Shown here: piece after piece, positions 1 to 6,394 of the stretch
Layout: every line of letters starts with the position of its first letter
Position numbering within the stretch: position 1 is the stretch's first letter
Source of the DNA: JBOGEN01 sp050743265
GTDB taxonomy: Bacteria; Actinomycetota; Actinomycetes; JBOGEN01
Direction of reading: 5' to 3'
DNA: 13,912 nt
Assembly: GCA_050743265.1 (NCBI GenBank)
Contig: JBOGEN010000202.1
Location: forward strand, 1 to 13,912
Notes under the pieces: model-generated
The model's input: only the letters and a program-made list of their open reading frames with translations
Databases searched by the model: none
What the model was told of the DNA's origin: nothing
Program-made: the position numbers and the translations under genes

Positions 1-1772
1 GCGCGGGCCCCGTACGGAAGCGACGGCATCGTCGGGGACCCGTCCGGCGCCGCGCCCCCGACGAGGAGCCCGGCACGCCCGGCGTCGGCGTCCTTGAGGT
101 GCGCGAGCGCCGCGGCGGCGTCGTCCACGGACGCGACGGCAACGGCGTCCGCGGCCGAGCCGAGTGCGGCGGCCAGCGCGGCCTCGGCTCCCGGCTCGAC
201 AGCGACAAGTGCGGCGACCGAGCCGAGGACGCCGGAGAGATCCGCGTCCGCCCCGAGCAGCGCTGCCGACCCGTCCTTGCGATTCAGGCCGAGCTCGAGC
301 GCTTCCCTGCGCGCAGTGAGCGCGGCACGTTCCCGCTCGGCGTCCCGCTCCTCGGCGGTCAGCTCCTCGACGCGTTCGGTGAGCCGCGCCAGCGTCGCCT
401 GGGTGGCCTCGTGCTCGGCGTCGAGGTCGACCTCGTCGCGGTCGAGGTCGGAGACGCCCTCCTCGAGCGCGCTGAACTCGGCTCGCGCCTCCTGCGCCCG
501 GGCCTGCGCGTCCTCGAGGGACGCGGTGAGCCGGCCGATCTCGGACTCTCCCGCCTCCACGCGGCTGCGCAGAGCGCCGACCCGACCCCGGAGCCGGGCC
601 AGGCCCTCCCGCCGGTCCGCGGCCGCTCGCGCCGCGGCGGCAAGGCGGCGCTCCTCGGTCTCCAGCGCGGACTCCTGCCCGGTCCGTGCGTCGACGGCGC
701 CCTGAAGGGCCTGCCGGTGCTCCTCGAGCTCGACGAGGAGGGCCTGCTCCTGCTCGCGGACCCCGGCGGCCTCCCGCTCCATCGCCTCCGGGTCGCGGGA
801 GGGGCGGTCCTCCTCGTCCGGCTCCTCGGCGAGGTGCCGGGCACGCTCGGTGGCCAGCGAGAGGGTGCCGCGGAAGCGCTCGGTCAGCGAGGAGAGCCGG
901 TACCAGGTCTCCTGCGCCTGGGCGAGGCGCGGCGTGGCCTGCGCGACGGCCTGCTCCAGCTCGGCCTCGCGACGCCCGACCTCGGTGAGGTCACGCTCGG
1001 CCCGTGCCCGGTGCTCCCGGGCCTGGGTCTCGTCCGCGACCTCACGTTCGAGGTGACCGCGCATCGCCACGAGGTCGTCCGCCGTGAGGCGAAGCCGGGC
1101 GTCGCGGAGGTCCGCCTGGATCACGCCGGCCCTGCGCGCGACCTCGGCCTGCCGGCCGAGCGGCTTGAGCTGGCGCCGCAGCTCGGTGATGAGGTCCTGC
1201 AGGCGGGTGAGGTTGCCCTCGGTCGCGTCCAGCTTCCGGAGGGCCTTCTCCTTGCGCTTGCGGTGCTTGAGGACGCCGGCGGCCTCCTCGATGAAGCCCC
1301 GCCGGTCCTCCGGGGTGGCGGTGAGCACGGAGTCGAGCTGGCCCTGGCCGACGATCACGTGCATCTCGCGTCCGAGGCCCGAGTCGCTCAGCAGCTCCTG
1401 GACGTCGAGGAGGCGGCAGGTGTCGCCGTTGATCGCGTACTCGGAGCCGCCGCTGCGGAACATGATCCGCGAGATCGTGACCTCGGTGTAGTCGATCGGC
1501 AGTGCACCGTCGGAGTTGTCGATCGTGAGCACGACCTCGGCCCGGCCGAGGGGCGGACGCCCGGACGTGCCGGCGAAGATCACGTCCTCCATCTTGCCGC
1601 CGCGCAGCGACTTGGCACCCTGCTCGCCCATCACCCAGGCCAGCGCGTCGACCACGTTGGACTTGCCCGACCCGTTCGGCCCGACGACACAGGTGATGCC
1701 CGGCTCGAACCGCAGGGTGGTGGACGAGGCGAAGGACTTGAAGCCGCGCAGGGTGAGTGTCTTCAGATGCAC
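1..1772 (-). CDS. smc: Chromosome segregation ATPase SMC, N-terminal half (cut by left window edge)
   Basis: SMC is the ATP-driven, ring-forming core of bacterial condensin. With ScpA and ScpB it compacts newly replicated origins and helps separate sister chromosomes. I read 590 residues from a GTG start; SMC proteins are usually near 1,200, so about half is present. The N-terminus reads MHLKTLTLRGFKSF, the expected first strand. Walker A GPNGSGKS lies at residues 31-38. The conserved head segment GQGQLD and an EEAAGVLKHR-like stretch follow, then an Arg/Glu/Ala-rich coiled coil from about 165 to 505. A Gly/Ala/Val-rich stretch from about 511 is the start of the hinge. Walker B, the signature motif and the C-terminal head lie beyond the edge. 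A modest GAGAGG ribosome site lies about 11 bases upstream. ftsY is a common downstream partner but is not visible. The family call is secure. Confidence 0.97.
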   Translation of the reverse strand, partial: MHLKTLTLRGFKSFASSTTLRFEPGITCVVGPNGSGKSNVVDALAWVMGEQGAKSLRGGKMEDVIFAGTSGRPPLGRAEVVLTIDNSDGALPIDYTEVTISRIMFRSGGSEYAINGDTCRLLDVQELLSDSGLGREMHVIVGQGQLDSVLTATPEDRRGFIEEAAGVLKHRKRKEKALRKLDATEGNLTRLQDLITELRRQLKPLGRQAEVARRAGVIQADLRDARLRLTADDLVAMRGHLEREVADETQAREHRARAERDLTEVGRREAELEQAVAQATPRLAQAQETWYRLSSLTERFRGTLSLATERARHLAEEPDEEDRPSRDPEAMEREAAGVREQEQALLVELEEHRQALQGAVDARTGQESALETEERRLAAAARAAADRREGLARLRGRVGALRSRVEAGESEIGRLTASLEDAQARAQEARAEFSALEEGVSDLDRDEVDLDAEHEATQATLARLTERVEELTAEERDAERERAALTARREALELGLNRKDGSAALLGADADLSGVLGSVAALVAVEPGAEAALAAALGSAADAVAVASVDDAAAALAHLKDADAGRAGLLVGGAAPDGSPTMPSLPYGAR

Positions 1773-1841
1773 GCGTGATCCCAGCCTCTCGGCCGCTCGT
1801 GCGGCGCCTCCGCCGTCTCTCGCCCGGGATGGACCTTGCGC

Positions 1842-1847
1842 ACCTTA
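1842..1847 (-). promoter_or_regulatory. Possible -10 box for smc
   Basis: On the minus strand this reads TAAGGT, which fits the actinobacterial TANNNT consensus. It lies about 70 bases before the smc GTG. No convincing TTGACA-like -35 box is found 17-18 bases upstream; that position is taken by one arm of the inverted repeat at 1858-1905. This is inference from a short motif only. Confidence 0.28.
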
Positions 1848-1857
1848 CCGCCCGATG

Positions 1858-1905
1858 CCGCTCCGACCGGCTCGCCACACGCGCCGTCCGCTCAGGTCGG
1901 AGCGG
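1858..1905. repeat. 11-bp perfect inverted repeat upstream of smc
   Basis: The arm ccgctccgacc (1858-1868) is exactly reverse-complemented at 1895-1905, with 26 bases between. The arm centres are about 37 bp apart. The smc-proximal arm sits where a -35 box would be expected relative to the TAAGGT at 1842-1847. It could be a paired operator, or a stem-loop if transcription from upstream reads through. The symmetry is directly visible; the role is unknown. Confidence 0.5.
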
Positions 1906-1933
1906 GATTCGGGGGGTGAGCCCGGGCCTGGGC

Positions 1934-1979
1934 ACGAAGGAGGGCGGGTCGCTCCTACGAGCGTCCCGCCCCTTCTCGT
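1934..1979 (-). terminator. Long imperfect hairpin, distal terminator candidate
   Basis: The inner stem cgctc/gagcg (1950-1954 with 1959-1963) closes a four-base loop. One T-T mismatch follows, then seven G-C pairs (1942-1948 with 1965-1971). Two G-U pairs and the outer stem acga/tcgt complete the structure. There is no U-tract, which is common in high-GC actinobacteria. It lies directly after the hairpin at 1984-2006, so the two form a tandem stop between the small coiled-coil gene and smc. Confidence 0.5.
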
Positions 1980-1983
1980 ACCG

Positions 1984-2006
1984 GGACGGCCCATGAAGGG
2001 CCGTCC
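1984..2006 (-). terminator. Perfect 9-bp hairpin after the small coiled-coil gene
   Basis: ggacggccc (1984-1992) pairs perfectly with gggccgtcc (1998-2006) around a five-base loop. On the minus strand the stem starts two bases after the stop codon at 2009-2011, the usual place for a factor-independent terminator. No T-run follows, so termination strength is inferred from stem stability and position. Confidence 0.6.
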
Positions 2007-2008
2007 TG

Positions 2009-2200
2009 TCAGGTCAGCGCCGGCTCGGAGACCTCCAGCCGCACCATGGCCGGGGTCTGGCTCGTCGCCAGCGCCTCGTTCTCGGTCTGGAGGCGTACGA
2101 GTTCGGTCTCCAGCTCACGTACTCGCTGCTGGAGACGGCGCATCTCCAAAACGAGCCGCGGGTCCGGCCCGCCAACGTGGCCGAGCAGCGCCTTCGCCAT
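2009..2200 (-). CDS. Small coiled-coil protein, function unknown (63 aa)
   Basis: This encodes 63 residues beginning MAKALLGHVGGPDPR. Residues about 15-45 have a clear heptad pattern (LVLEMRRLQQRVRELETEL and onward), so I expect a short parallel coiled coil or leucine-zipper dimer. No membrane segment, signal peptide or cysteine is present. The start is supported by GGAGGA at 2208-2213, seven bases from the ATG. A hairpin terminator follows the stop at once, and a candidate promoter lies about 100 bases upstream, so it looks like a stand-alone unit between the GH15 gene and smc. I do not recognise an experimentally defined family. It may belong to the small actinobacterial coiled-coil proteins, which often carry DUF labels. 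That it is a real gene is well supported; its function is not. Confidence 0.8.
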   Translation of the reverse strand: MAKALLGHVGGPDPRLVLEMRRLQQRVRELETELVRLQTENEALATSQTPAMVRLEVSEPALT

Positions 2201-2293
2201 CTAGGTGTCCTCCACGGTGAGAAGACCGACCCCGGTCGGGGCTGCAGGGCGACACCGGCCGAAGGTGGGCGTGAGAGTGGATCGGTGCCTCCT

Positions 2294-2323
2294 AGGGTGA
2301 CACCGAGCCGCCGGAAGGGTCAA
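2294..2323 (-). promoter_or_regulatory. Candidate promoter for the small coiled-coil gene
   Basis: On the minus strand TTGACC (2318-2323) is followed, after 18 bases, by CACCCT (2294-2299). The -35 match is good and the -10 match poor. The implied 5' leader is about 85 bases. It holds a ccgacc/ggtcgg symmetry at 2226-2239 and the ribosome site at 2208-2213. The rest of the 2201-2404 gap shows nothing else I can name. Confidence 0.35.
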
Positions 2324-2404
2324 TAGCACCTGGACCGTCCGGGTGCCAAGAGGTGACGGGCGGCCGATACAGCACCGCAACATCTCACGCGAAACCTGGC
2401 AGCC

Positions 2405-4234
2405 TCACCCTAGGGCACGGTGGCGGGCCTCGGAGATCGCCCATGCCGCGTTGACCAGGCCGATGTGGCTGAAGGCCTGGGGGAAGTTGCCCAGTAACTC
2501 ACCGGTTGTCCCGTCCACCTCCTCGGCGAGCAGGCCCACGTCGTTGGCGTACCCGGCGGCCCGCTGGAAGACCTCGGCGGCCCGGTCGACCTCCCCGGCC
2601 ATGGCCAGCGCCTGGGCGAGCCAGAAGGTGCACAGCAGGAAGGTGCCCTCCTCTCCGGCGAGCCCGTCCACACCGTGCGAGGTGTCGTACCGGTAGACCA
2701 GCCCACGGGCGTCCACCAGGCGGTCGGCGATCGCGTCGATGGTGGCCCTCATCCGGGGGTCGTCGGCCGCCAGGAACCCGACGATCGGCATCATCAGGTT
2801 GGACGCGTCCAGCGTGGTGCCACCGACGAACTGGGTGAACGCCCCGGCCTCCTCGCTCCAGCCCTCGGTGGTGACGAACTCCGCGATCTCGTCCTGCACC
2901 CGCTTCCACGCGGGCACCCGGCCCTCGGCCCCGAGCCGGCCGGCCATCGTGATCGCCCGATCGAGCGCGACCCAGCACATGACCTTGGAGTAGAGGAAGT
3001 GCTGCGGCTCACCGCGGACCTCCCAGATCCCCTGGTCGGCCTCACGCCACCGCACCGCGGCGATGTCCGCCAGCGAGACGAGGAAGACCCGGGTGTCCTC
3101 GTCCACATCTCCGAGGTAGTCCGAGAGGCGGGCCGCGGCTCCGAGGAGCTCCCCGTACACGTCGATCTGCCGCTGGCTCCAGGCCCCGTTGCCGACCCGG
3201 ACCGGACTCGAGTCGCGCCACCCCGCGAGATGGTCGAGCGTCCGCTCGGACAGGTCGTGCTCCCCGCCGACCCCGAACATGATCTGCAGGTCGGGGTCAG
3301 CACTCGGCGAGCAGGCGGCCGCGGTCGCCATGAAGGCGAAGAAGTCCCGCGCCTCGTCAGGACAGGCGGCGACCCAGAGGGCGTCCATCGTGAACGAGGC
3401 GTCGCGCACCCAGGAGTAGCGGTAGTCCCAGTTCCGCTCCCCGCCGACACCCTCGGGGAGTGAGGTGGTCGCGGCCGCCACGATGGCCCCGGTGGGCTGG
3501 AACGTCAGCGCCTGCAGCACACGGCCGGACGTGTGCACGAGGTCCTGCCAGGGTCCGTCGTACGCCTGGTGCAGGTCGGCCCAGGACCGCCAGGCCCCCA
3601 CGGTGCCGTCGAGCAGGGACGCGATCTCGTCCTGCGGCCACACCTGGGCCGGGGCCTGCTCGATCGTCGAGCGGTGCATCGCGAGGTACCGCGTCTCCCC
3701 CGCGCGCAGCGACATGCGGCCGGACGCCACGCCCAGGGCGACGTCGAGCTGGAGGGGGCAGGACAGGACGAGCCACTCCGCGCCCCCGCGGGCCGTCAGA
3801 CCCCCGCCCACCGGCCCGAGGATGGGGACGATCAGGCCGTACTCAGGCCGGGGCGCGTACTCGACCTCGACGTCCACCTCGCCCTCGGTGCAGGCGAGCC
3901 GGCGGACGAGGATCCGCGGCGCCCCCTTGCCCAAGGCGTGGCCCTGGCTGTCGCCAGGCACGACCAGCGCATCGGTGAGCACGAACGTGCCGCCGCCGGC
4001 CGAGAACGTCGTCTCGAGCACCATCGTGCGGTCGACGTACCGGCGTACCGAGGTGAACGGGCCGACCGGACGGATCGCCCAGTGCCCCGCGGCGTCGTCG
4101 AGCAGCCGGGCGCACACCGCGGGGGCGTCGAAGCGGCCGAACGTGAGCCAGTCGACCGACCCCGCCCTCGTGACGAGCGCGGCGGAGTGGCAGTCGGACA
4201 GCAGCGCGTGATCGGCTATCGGCACGGCGCTCAT
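2405..4234 (-). CDS. Glycoside hydrolase family 15 protein (trehalase/glucoamylase-like)
   Basis: The 609-residue protein has the two-part layout of actinobacterial and archaeal GH15 enzymes. A beta-rich N-terminal domain (about 1-215) contains the opening HALLSDCHSAALV and SVDWLTFGRFD. An (alpha/alpha)6 catalytic domain follows (about 230-605). Landmarks are GERNWDYRYSWVRDA at 265-279, GIWEVRG at 402-408 with E405 as likely general acid, FLYSKVMCWVALDRA at 413-427, and GEEGTFLLCTFW at 527-538 with E528/E529 holding the likely general base. GH15 enzymes hydrolyse terminal alpha-glucosidic bonds with inversion. The mycobacterial members with this layout are trehalases, so trehalose is the likeliest substrate, but maltooligosaccharides cannot be excluded. 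No signal peptide is visible, so it is probably cytoplasmic. GGGAG at 4241-4245 is six bases from the ATG. It has its own promoter region and an inverted repeat upstream. Confidence 0.93.
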   Translation of the reverse strand: MSAVPIADHALLSDCHSAALVTRAGSVDWLTFGRFDAPAVCARLLDDAAGHWAIRPVGPFTSVRRYVDRTMVLETTFSAGGGTFVLTDALVVPGDSQGHALGKGAPRILVRRLACTEGEVDVEVEYAPRPEYGLIVPILGPVGGGLTARGGAEWLVLSCPLQLDVALGVASGRMSLRAGETRYLAMHRSTIEQAPAQVWPQDEIASLLDGTVGAWRSWADLHQAYDGPWQDLVHTSGRVLQALTFQPTGAIVAAATTSLPEGVGGERNWDYRYSWVRDASFTMDALWVAACPDEARDFFAFMATAAACSPSADPDLQIMFGVGGEHDLSERTLDHLAGWRDSSPVRVGNGAWSQRQIDVYGELLGAAARLSDYLGDVDEDTRVFLVSLADIAAVRWREADQGIWEVRGEPQHFLYSKVMCWVALDRAITMAGRLGAEGRVPAWKRVQDEIAEFVTTEGWSEEAGAFTQFVGGTTLDASNLMMPIVGFLAADDPRMRATIDAIADRLVDARGLVYRYDTSHGVDGLAGEEGTFLLCTFWLAQALAMAGEVDRAAEVFQRAAGYANDVGLLAEEVDGTTGELLGNFPQAFSHIGLVNAAWAISEARHRALG

Positions 4235-4281
4235 CGGCGACTCCCGGTCTCCCCGAGTGCGGGGTCGTGCTCCGTCCGCCG

Positions 4282-4312
4282 ATTCTTGACCCGCCGATCA
4301 AGAACCCGTCAA
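4282..4312 (-). promoter_or_regulatory. Candidate GH15 promoter overlapped by an operator-like inverted repeat
   Basis: On the minus strand TTGACG (4307-4312) is a good -35 box. Downstream lie TCAAGA after 17 bases (4284-4289) or AAGAAT after 19 (4282-4287) as possible -10 elements. The same bases hold a perfect 7-bp inverted repeat: ttcttga (4283-4289) and tcaagaa (4298-4304), with an 8-bp spacer, centre to centre 15 bp. AT-rich arms stand out in this GC-rich sequence. The geometry suits a dimeric repressor such as a LacI- or GntR-type sugar regulator, which is inference. Confidence 0.45.
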
Positions 4313-4336
4313 CCCCCGTCTGAGGTGCGGTGGCCC

Positions 4337-4404
4337 GCTCAGCAGGCAGGACGGCTCAGCAGGCAAGGCGGCTCAGCAGGCAGGACGGCTCAGCAGGCAG
4401 GACG
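4337..4404. repeat. Four tandem copies of a 17-bp repeat
   Basis: The unit gctcagcaggcaggacg occurs head to tail at 4337-4353, 4354-4370, 4371-4387 and 4388-4404. The second copy differs at two positions (gctcagcaggcaaggcg). The array spans the 3' end of the membrane-protein gene and its stop codon. Because 17 is not a multiple of three, successive copies are read in successive frames, and the third copy read supplies the TGA. The fourth copy lies just after the stop. Confidence 0.95.
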
Positions 4405-5525
4405 GCGACGAGCCGGGAGCCCCGGGGCAGCGTCACCCCCAGGTCGTAGGTCCCCGAGACCGCGTCGATCGCACGGACGGCGACCACCACCGTCCGCGCC
4501 CGGCTCGGAACCGCCATCGCGACGAGCCCGGGCCCCGCGGCCAGCCCGGCCGCCGGCAGCACGTTCGCGGTGCCGAAGACGTAGCGCACGGTGGGCGGTA
4601 CGCGAGGGTGCAGCCACTCGACGAGGACGAGCGCGGACCAGGGGCTGCGCCCCCGGCGGTTGGCCACCACGGCGAGGGCCCCGTTCGGGACGACCGTCGC
4701 GCGGGTGGGCAGGAACTCCGCACCTCCGGGGGCCCGGACCACGACCCTGCCCGCCGCGAGCGAGTCGAGGCTGCTCAGCCCGAGCAGGCACCGCCGTACG
4801 CCGCAGTCGCGGGTCACCAGGCGAGCCCCGCGCACGGCAAGCGGCTGGCCCTCCACCCAGGCCGAGACCCTGCCCGCCGCGTCGAGGACGCCCGTCCGGC
4901 GATCCCCGCCCCGGGTCGCCACGACGACGTGCACGCCACCGGCAACCTCGGCGAGGCCCACCGCACGGGTGCCCGGCGGGACCGGGACCGGCCGGCGGTC
5001 AACCTCCCCGCCGGGGAGCCGGACGGCCACGACACGGGTGCGCCACCCTGCAGCCCCCTGCTTCACCAGGTACGCCTGCCCGTCCACGACGCCCAGCAGG
5101 CCCTCCGCGGCGCCGAGGCGTCTCGGCCTCGCCCGGGGGTCCCCCGCCGGCGCGACCCACACCTGGCCCCGGGCCAGGCCTACGACCCAGCGCCCGTTCT
5201 CCCCCACGACCGGTGGTGTGTCCGCGGGCAGCCGGTACGCCTGACGACCCCCCGGGCCGGATCGGGCGAGGGTGCCGTCGCGCCACCACAGCACGCGCGC
5301 ATCCCCCGGACCCGGCGGCTGGCCCAGGTCGACGGCCGGTCCCGGGTCGAAGGGCACGTCCGACTGCTCGGGTGACGCAGGTGCCGGCGGGCCCTCACCA
5401 CCGTCCCGGAGGACCGTCCACCCCGCGCCCACGGCGACCAGCAGGGCCAGCAGCGCGCCGAACACCCGGCGGCGGCGGGGAGGCGGGGCGTCCGACCCCT
5501 GCGCAAGCAGCTCCGGCGGCCCCAC
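4356..5525 (-). CDS. Single-pass membrane protein with extracytoplasmic domain, function unknown
   Basis: This encodes 389 residues that I do not recognise. A short cytoplasmic head ends in PPPRRRR (14-20). One transmembrane helix follows at about 21-39, with the arginines inside and the C-terminus outside. A Pro/Gly/Asp-rich linker covers about 41-75. The rest is a run of short beta-prone segments (RVLWWRDG, GQVWVAPAG, VVDGQAYLV, GVHVVVATR, ALAVVANR and similar), which suggests a beta-propeller-like or WD40-like extracellular domain. C241 and C246 may form a disulfide. The last 15 or so residues, including C382 and C389, are encoded by the 17-bp tandem repeat. The GTG start is four bases after the mutM stop, with a weak ribosome site, so translational coupling to mutM is likely. 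An internal start before the arginines cannot be excluded. Confidence 0.78.
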   Translation of the reverse strand: MGPPELLAQGSDAPPPRRRRVFGALLALLVAVGAGWTVLRDGGEGPPAPASPEQSDVPFDPGPAVDLGQPPGPGDARVLWWRDGTLARSGPGGRQAYRLPADTPPVVGENGRWVVGLARGQVWVAPAGDPRARPRRLGAAEGLLGVVDGQAYLVKQGAAGWRTRVVAVRLPGGEVDRRPVPVPPGTRAVGLAEVAGGVHVVVATRGGDRRTGVLDAAGRVSAWVEGQPLAVRGARLVTRDCGVRRCLLGLSSLDSLAAGRVVVRAPGGAEFLPTRATVVPNGALAVVANRRGRSPWSALVLVEWLHPRVPPTVRYVFGTANVLPAAGLAAGPGLVAMAVPSRARTVVVAVRAIDAVSGTYDLGVTLPRGSRLVAVLPAEPSCLLSRLAC

Positions 5526-5529
5526 CTGG

Positions 5530-6384
5530 TCACCAACGCCCGCGACGGGGCCGCGGCTGGCACCGGGGGCAGGTGTACGACGAGCGGTTCATGAACGGGT
5601 CGCGGCGGATCGGCGTGCCGCACCGTGGGCAAGGCTGCCCAGACCGCGCGTAGACGGCCAGCGCCCGCTCGAAGTAGCCCCCCTGACCGTTCACGTCGAC
5701 GTACAGGCTGTCGAAGGACGTGCCCCCCTCGTCCAGGGCGGCGGTCATGACCTCGCGGACCCTGTCCAGGACATGGCGGACGTCCGGCCGGGTGAGCGTC
5801 TCGGTGGGCCGCGCGAAGTGCAGCCGGGCACGCCAGAGCGCCTCGTCCGCGTAGATGTTGCCGACGCCGCTGACCAGGGACTGGTCGAGCAGCGCACGCT
5901 TCACCCCCGTACGCCGGCGCCGGAGTGTGGCGGCGAACGCCACGTCGTCGAAGGCGTCCTCGAAGGGGTCCGGCGCGACGTGGGCGATCGGCCCGGGCAG
6001 CTCGGCGCCTCCGGGCACCAGCGACAGGCCGCCGAACGTCCGCTGGTCGACGAACCGCAGCTCGGTTCCCCCGTCGCAGAACGCGACCCGCACCCGCAGG
6101 TGCGTCTCGTCGGGCACTCCCTCCCGCTGGACGAGCAGCTGCCCACTCATCCCGAGATGGGCGAGCACGGCGTCGCCGGAGTCCAGCGGCAGCCACAGGT
6201 ACTTGCCGCGGCGCCGGGCCGCGAGCACGGTCTGCCCGGTGAGACGGGACGCGAAGTCGTCCGCGCCGGCGACGTGGCGGCGGACGGCACGCGGGTGGGC
6301 GACGGCCACACGCGCCACCGTCCGGCCCGCGACCCCTCGGTCCAGGCCCCGGCGGACGACCTCGACCTCGGGCAGCTCCGGCAC
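5530..6384 (-). CDS. mutM: Formamidopyrimidine-DNA glycosylase (Fpg/MutM)
   Basis: Fpg removes 8-oxoguanine and ring-opened purines from DNA, then cleaves the abasic site by beta,delta-elimination. I place the start at a GTG giving MPELPEVEVVRRGL. Removal of Met exposes the catalytic N-terminal proline next to the essential glutamate, so the longer in-frame reading back to 6495 must be wrong. The protein is 284 residues, as expected. K61 in RRGKYLW matches the catalytic lysine. SGVGNIYADEALW belongs to the helix-two-turn-helix. The C-terminal zinc finger starts CPRCG and ends CPRCQ, with the conserved arginine in MNRSSY between. The PELPEVE start favours MutM over Nei. The gene begins 10 bases after the rnc stop, so it is probably in the acp-rnc-mutM operon. 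Confidence 0.96.
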   Translation of the reverse strand: MPELPEVEVVRRGLDRGVAGRTVARVAVAHPRAVRRHVAGADDFASRLTGQTVLAARRRGKYLWLPLDSGDAVLAHLGMSGQLLVQREGVPDETHLRVRVAFCDGGTELRFVDQRTFGGLSLVPGGAELPGPIAHVAPDPFEDAFDDVAFAATLRRRRTGVKRALLDQSLVSGVGNIYADEALWRARLHFARPTETLTRPDVRHVLDRVREVMTAALDEGGTSFDSLYVDVNGQGGYFERALAVYARSGQPCPRCGTPIRRDPFMNRSSYTCPRCQPRPRRGRW

Positions 6385-6394
6385 GTCCGTGAGG

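Noticed and set aside
99..1778. Long plus-strand open frame opposite smc
   Set aside because: It is the complement of a clear SMC head and coiled coil. Long antisense frames are expected at this GC content, and its composition (Arg/Gly/Leu) matches no family.
2226..2239. ccgacc/ggtcgg palindrome in the leader of the small gene
   Set aside because: The two-base spacer makes a poor hairpin, and similar GC symmetries are frequent by chance here. I kept it only as a note.
2201..2383. Possible 60-codon leader peptide ending at the small coiled-coil gene
   Set aside because: Its stop abuts the next ATG, which is suggestive, but it spans the candidate promoter and has no clear ribosome site or conserved-looking sequence.
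3533..5653. Plus-strand open frame of about 700 codons
   Set aside because: It runs antisense to the GH15, membrane-protein and mutM genes and is dominated by Pro/Arg/Gly, typical of an antisense frame.
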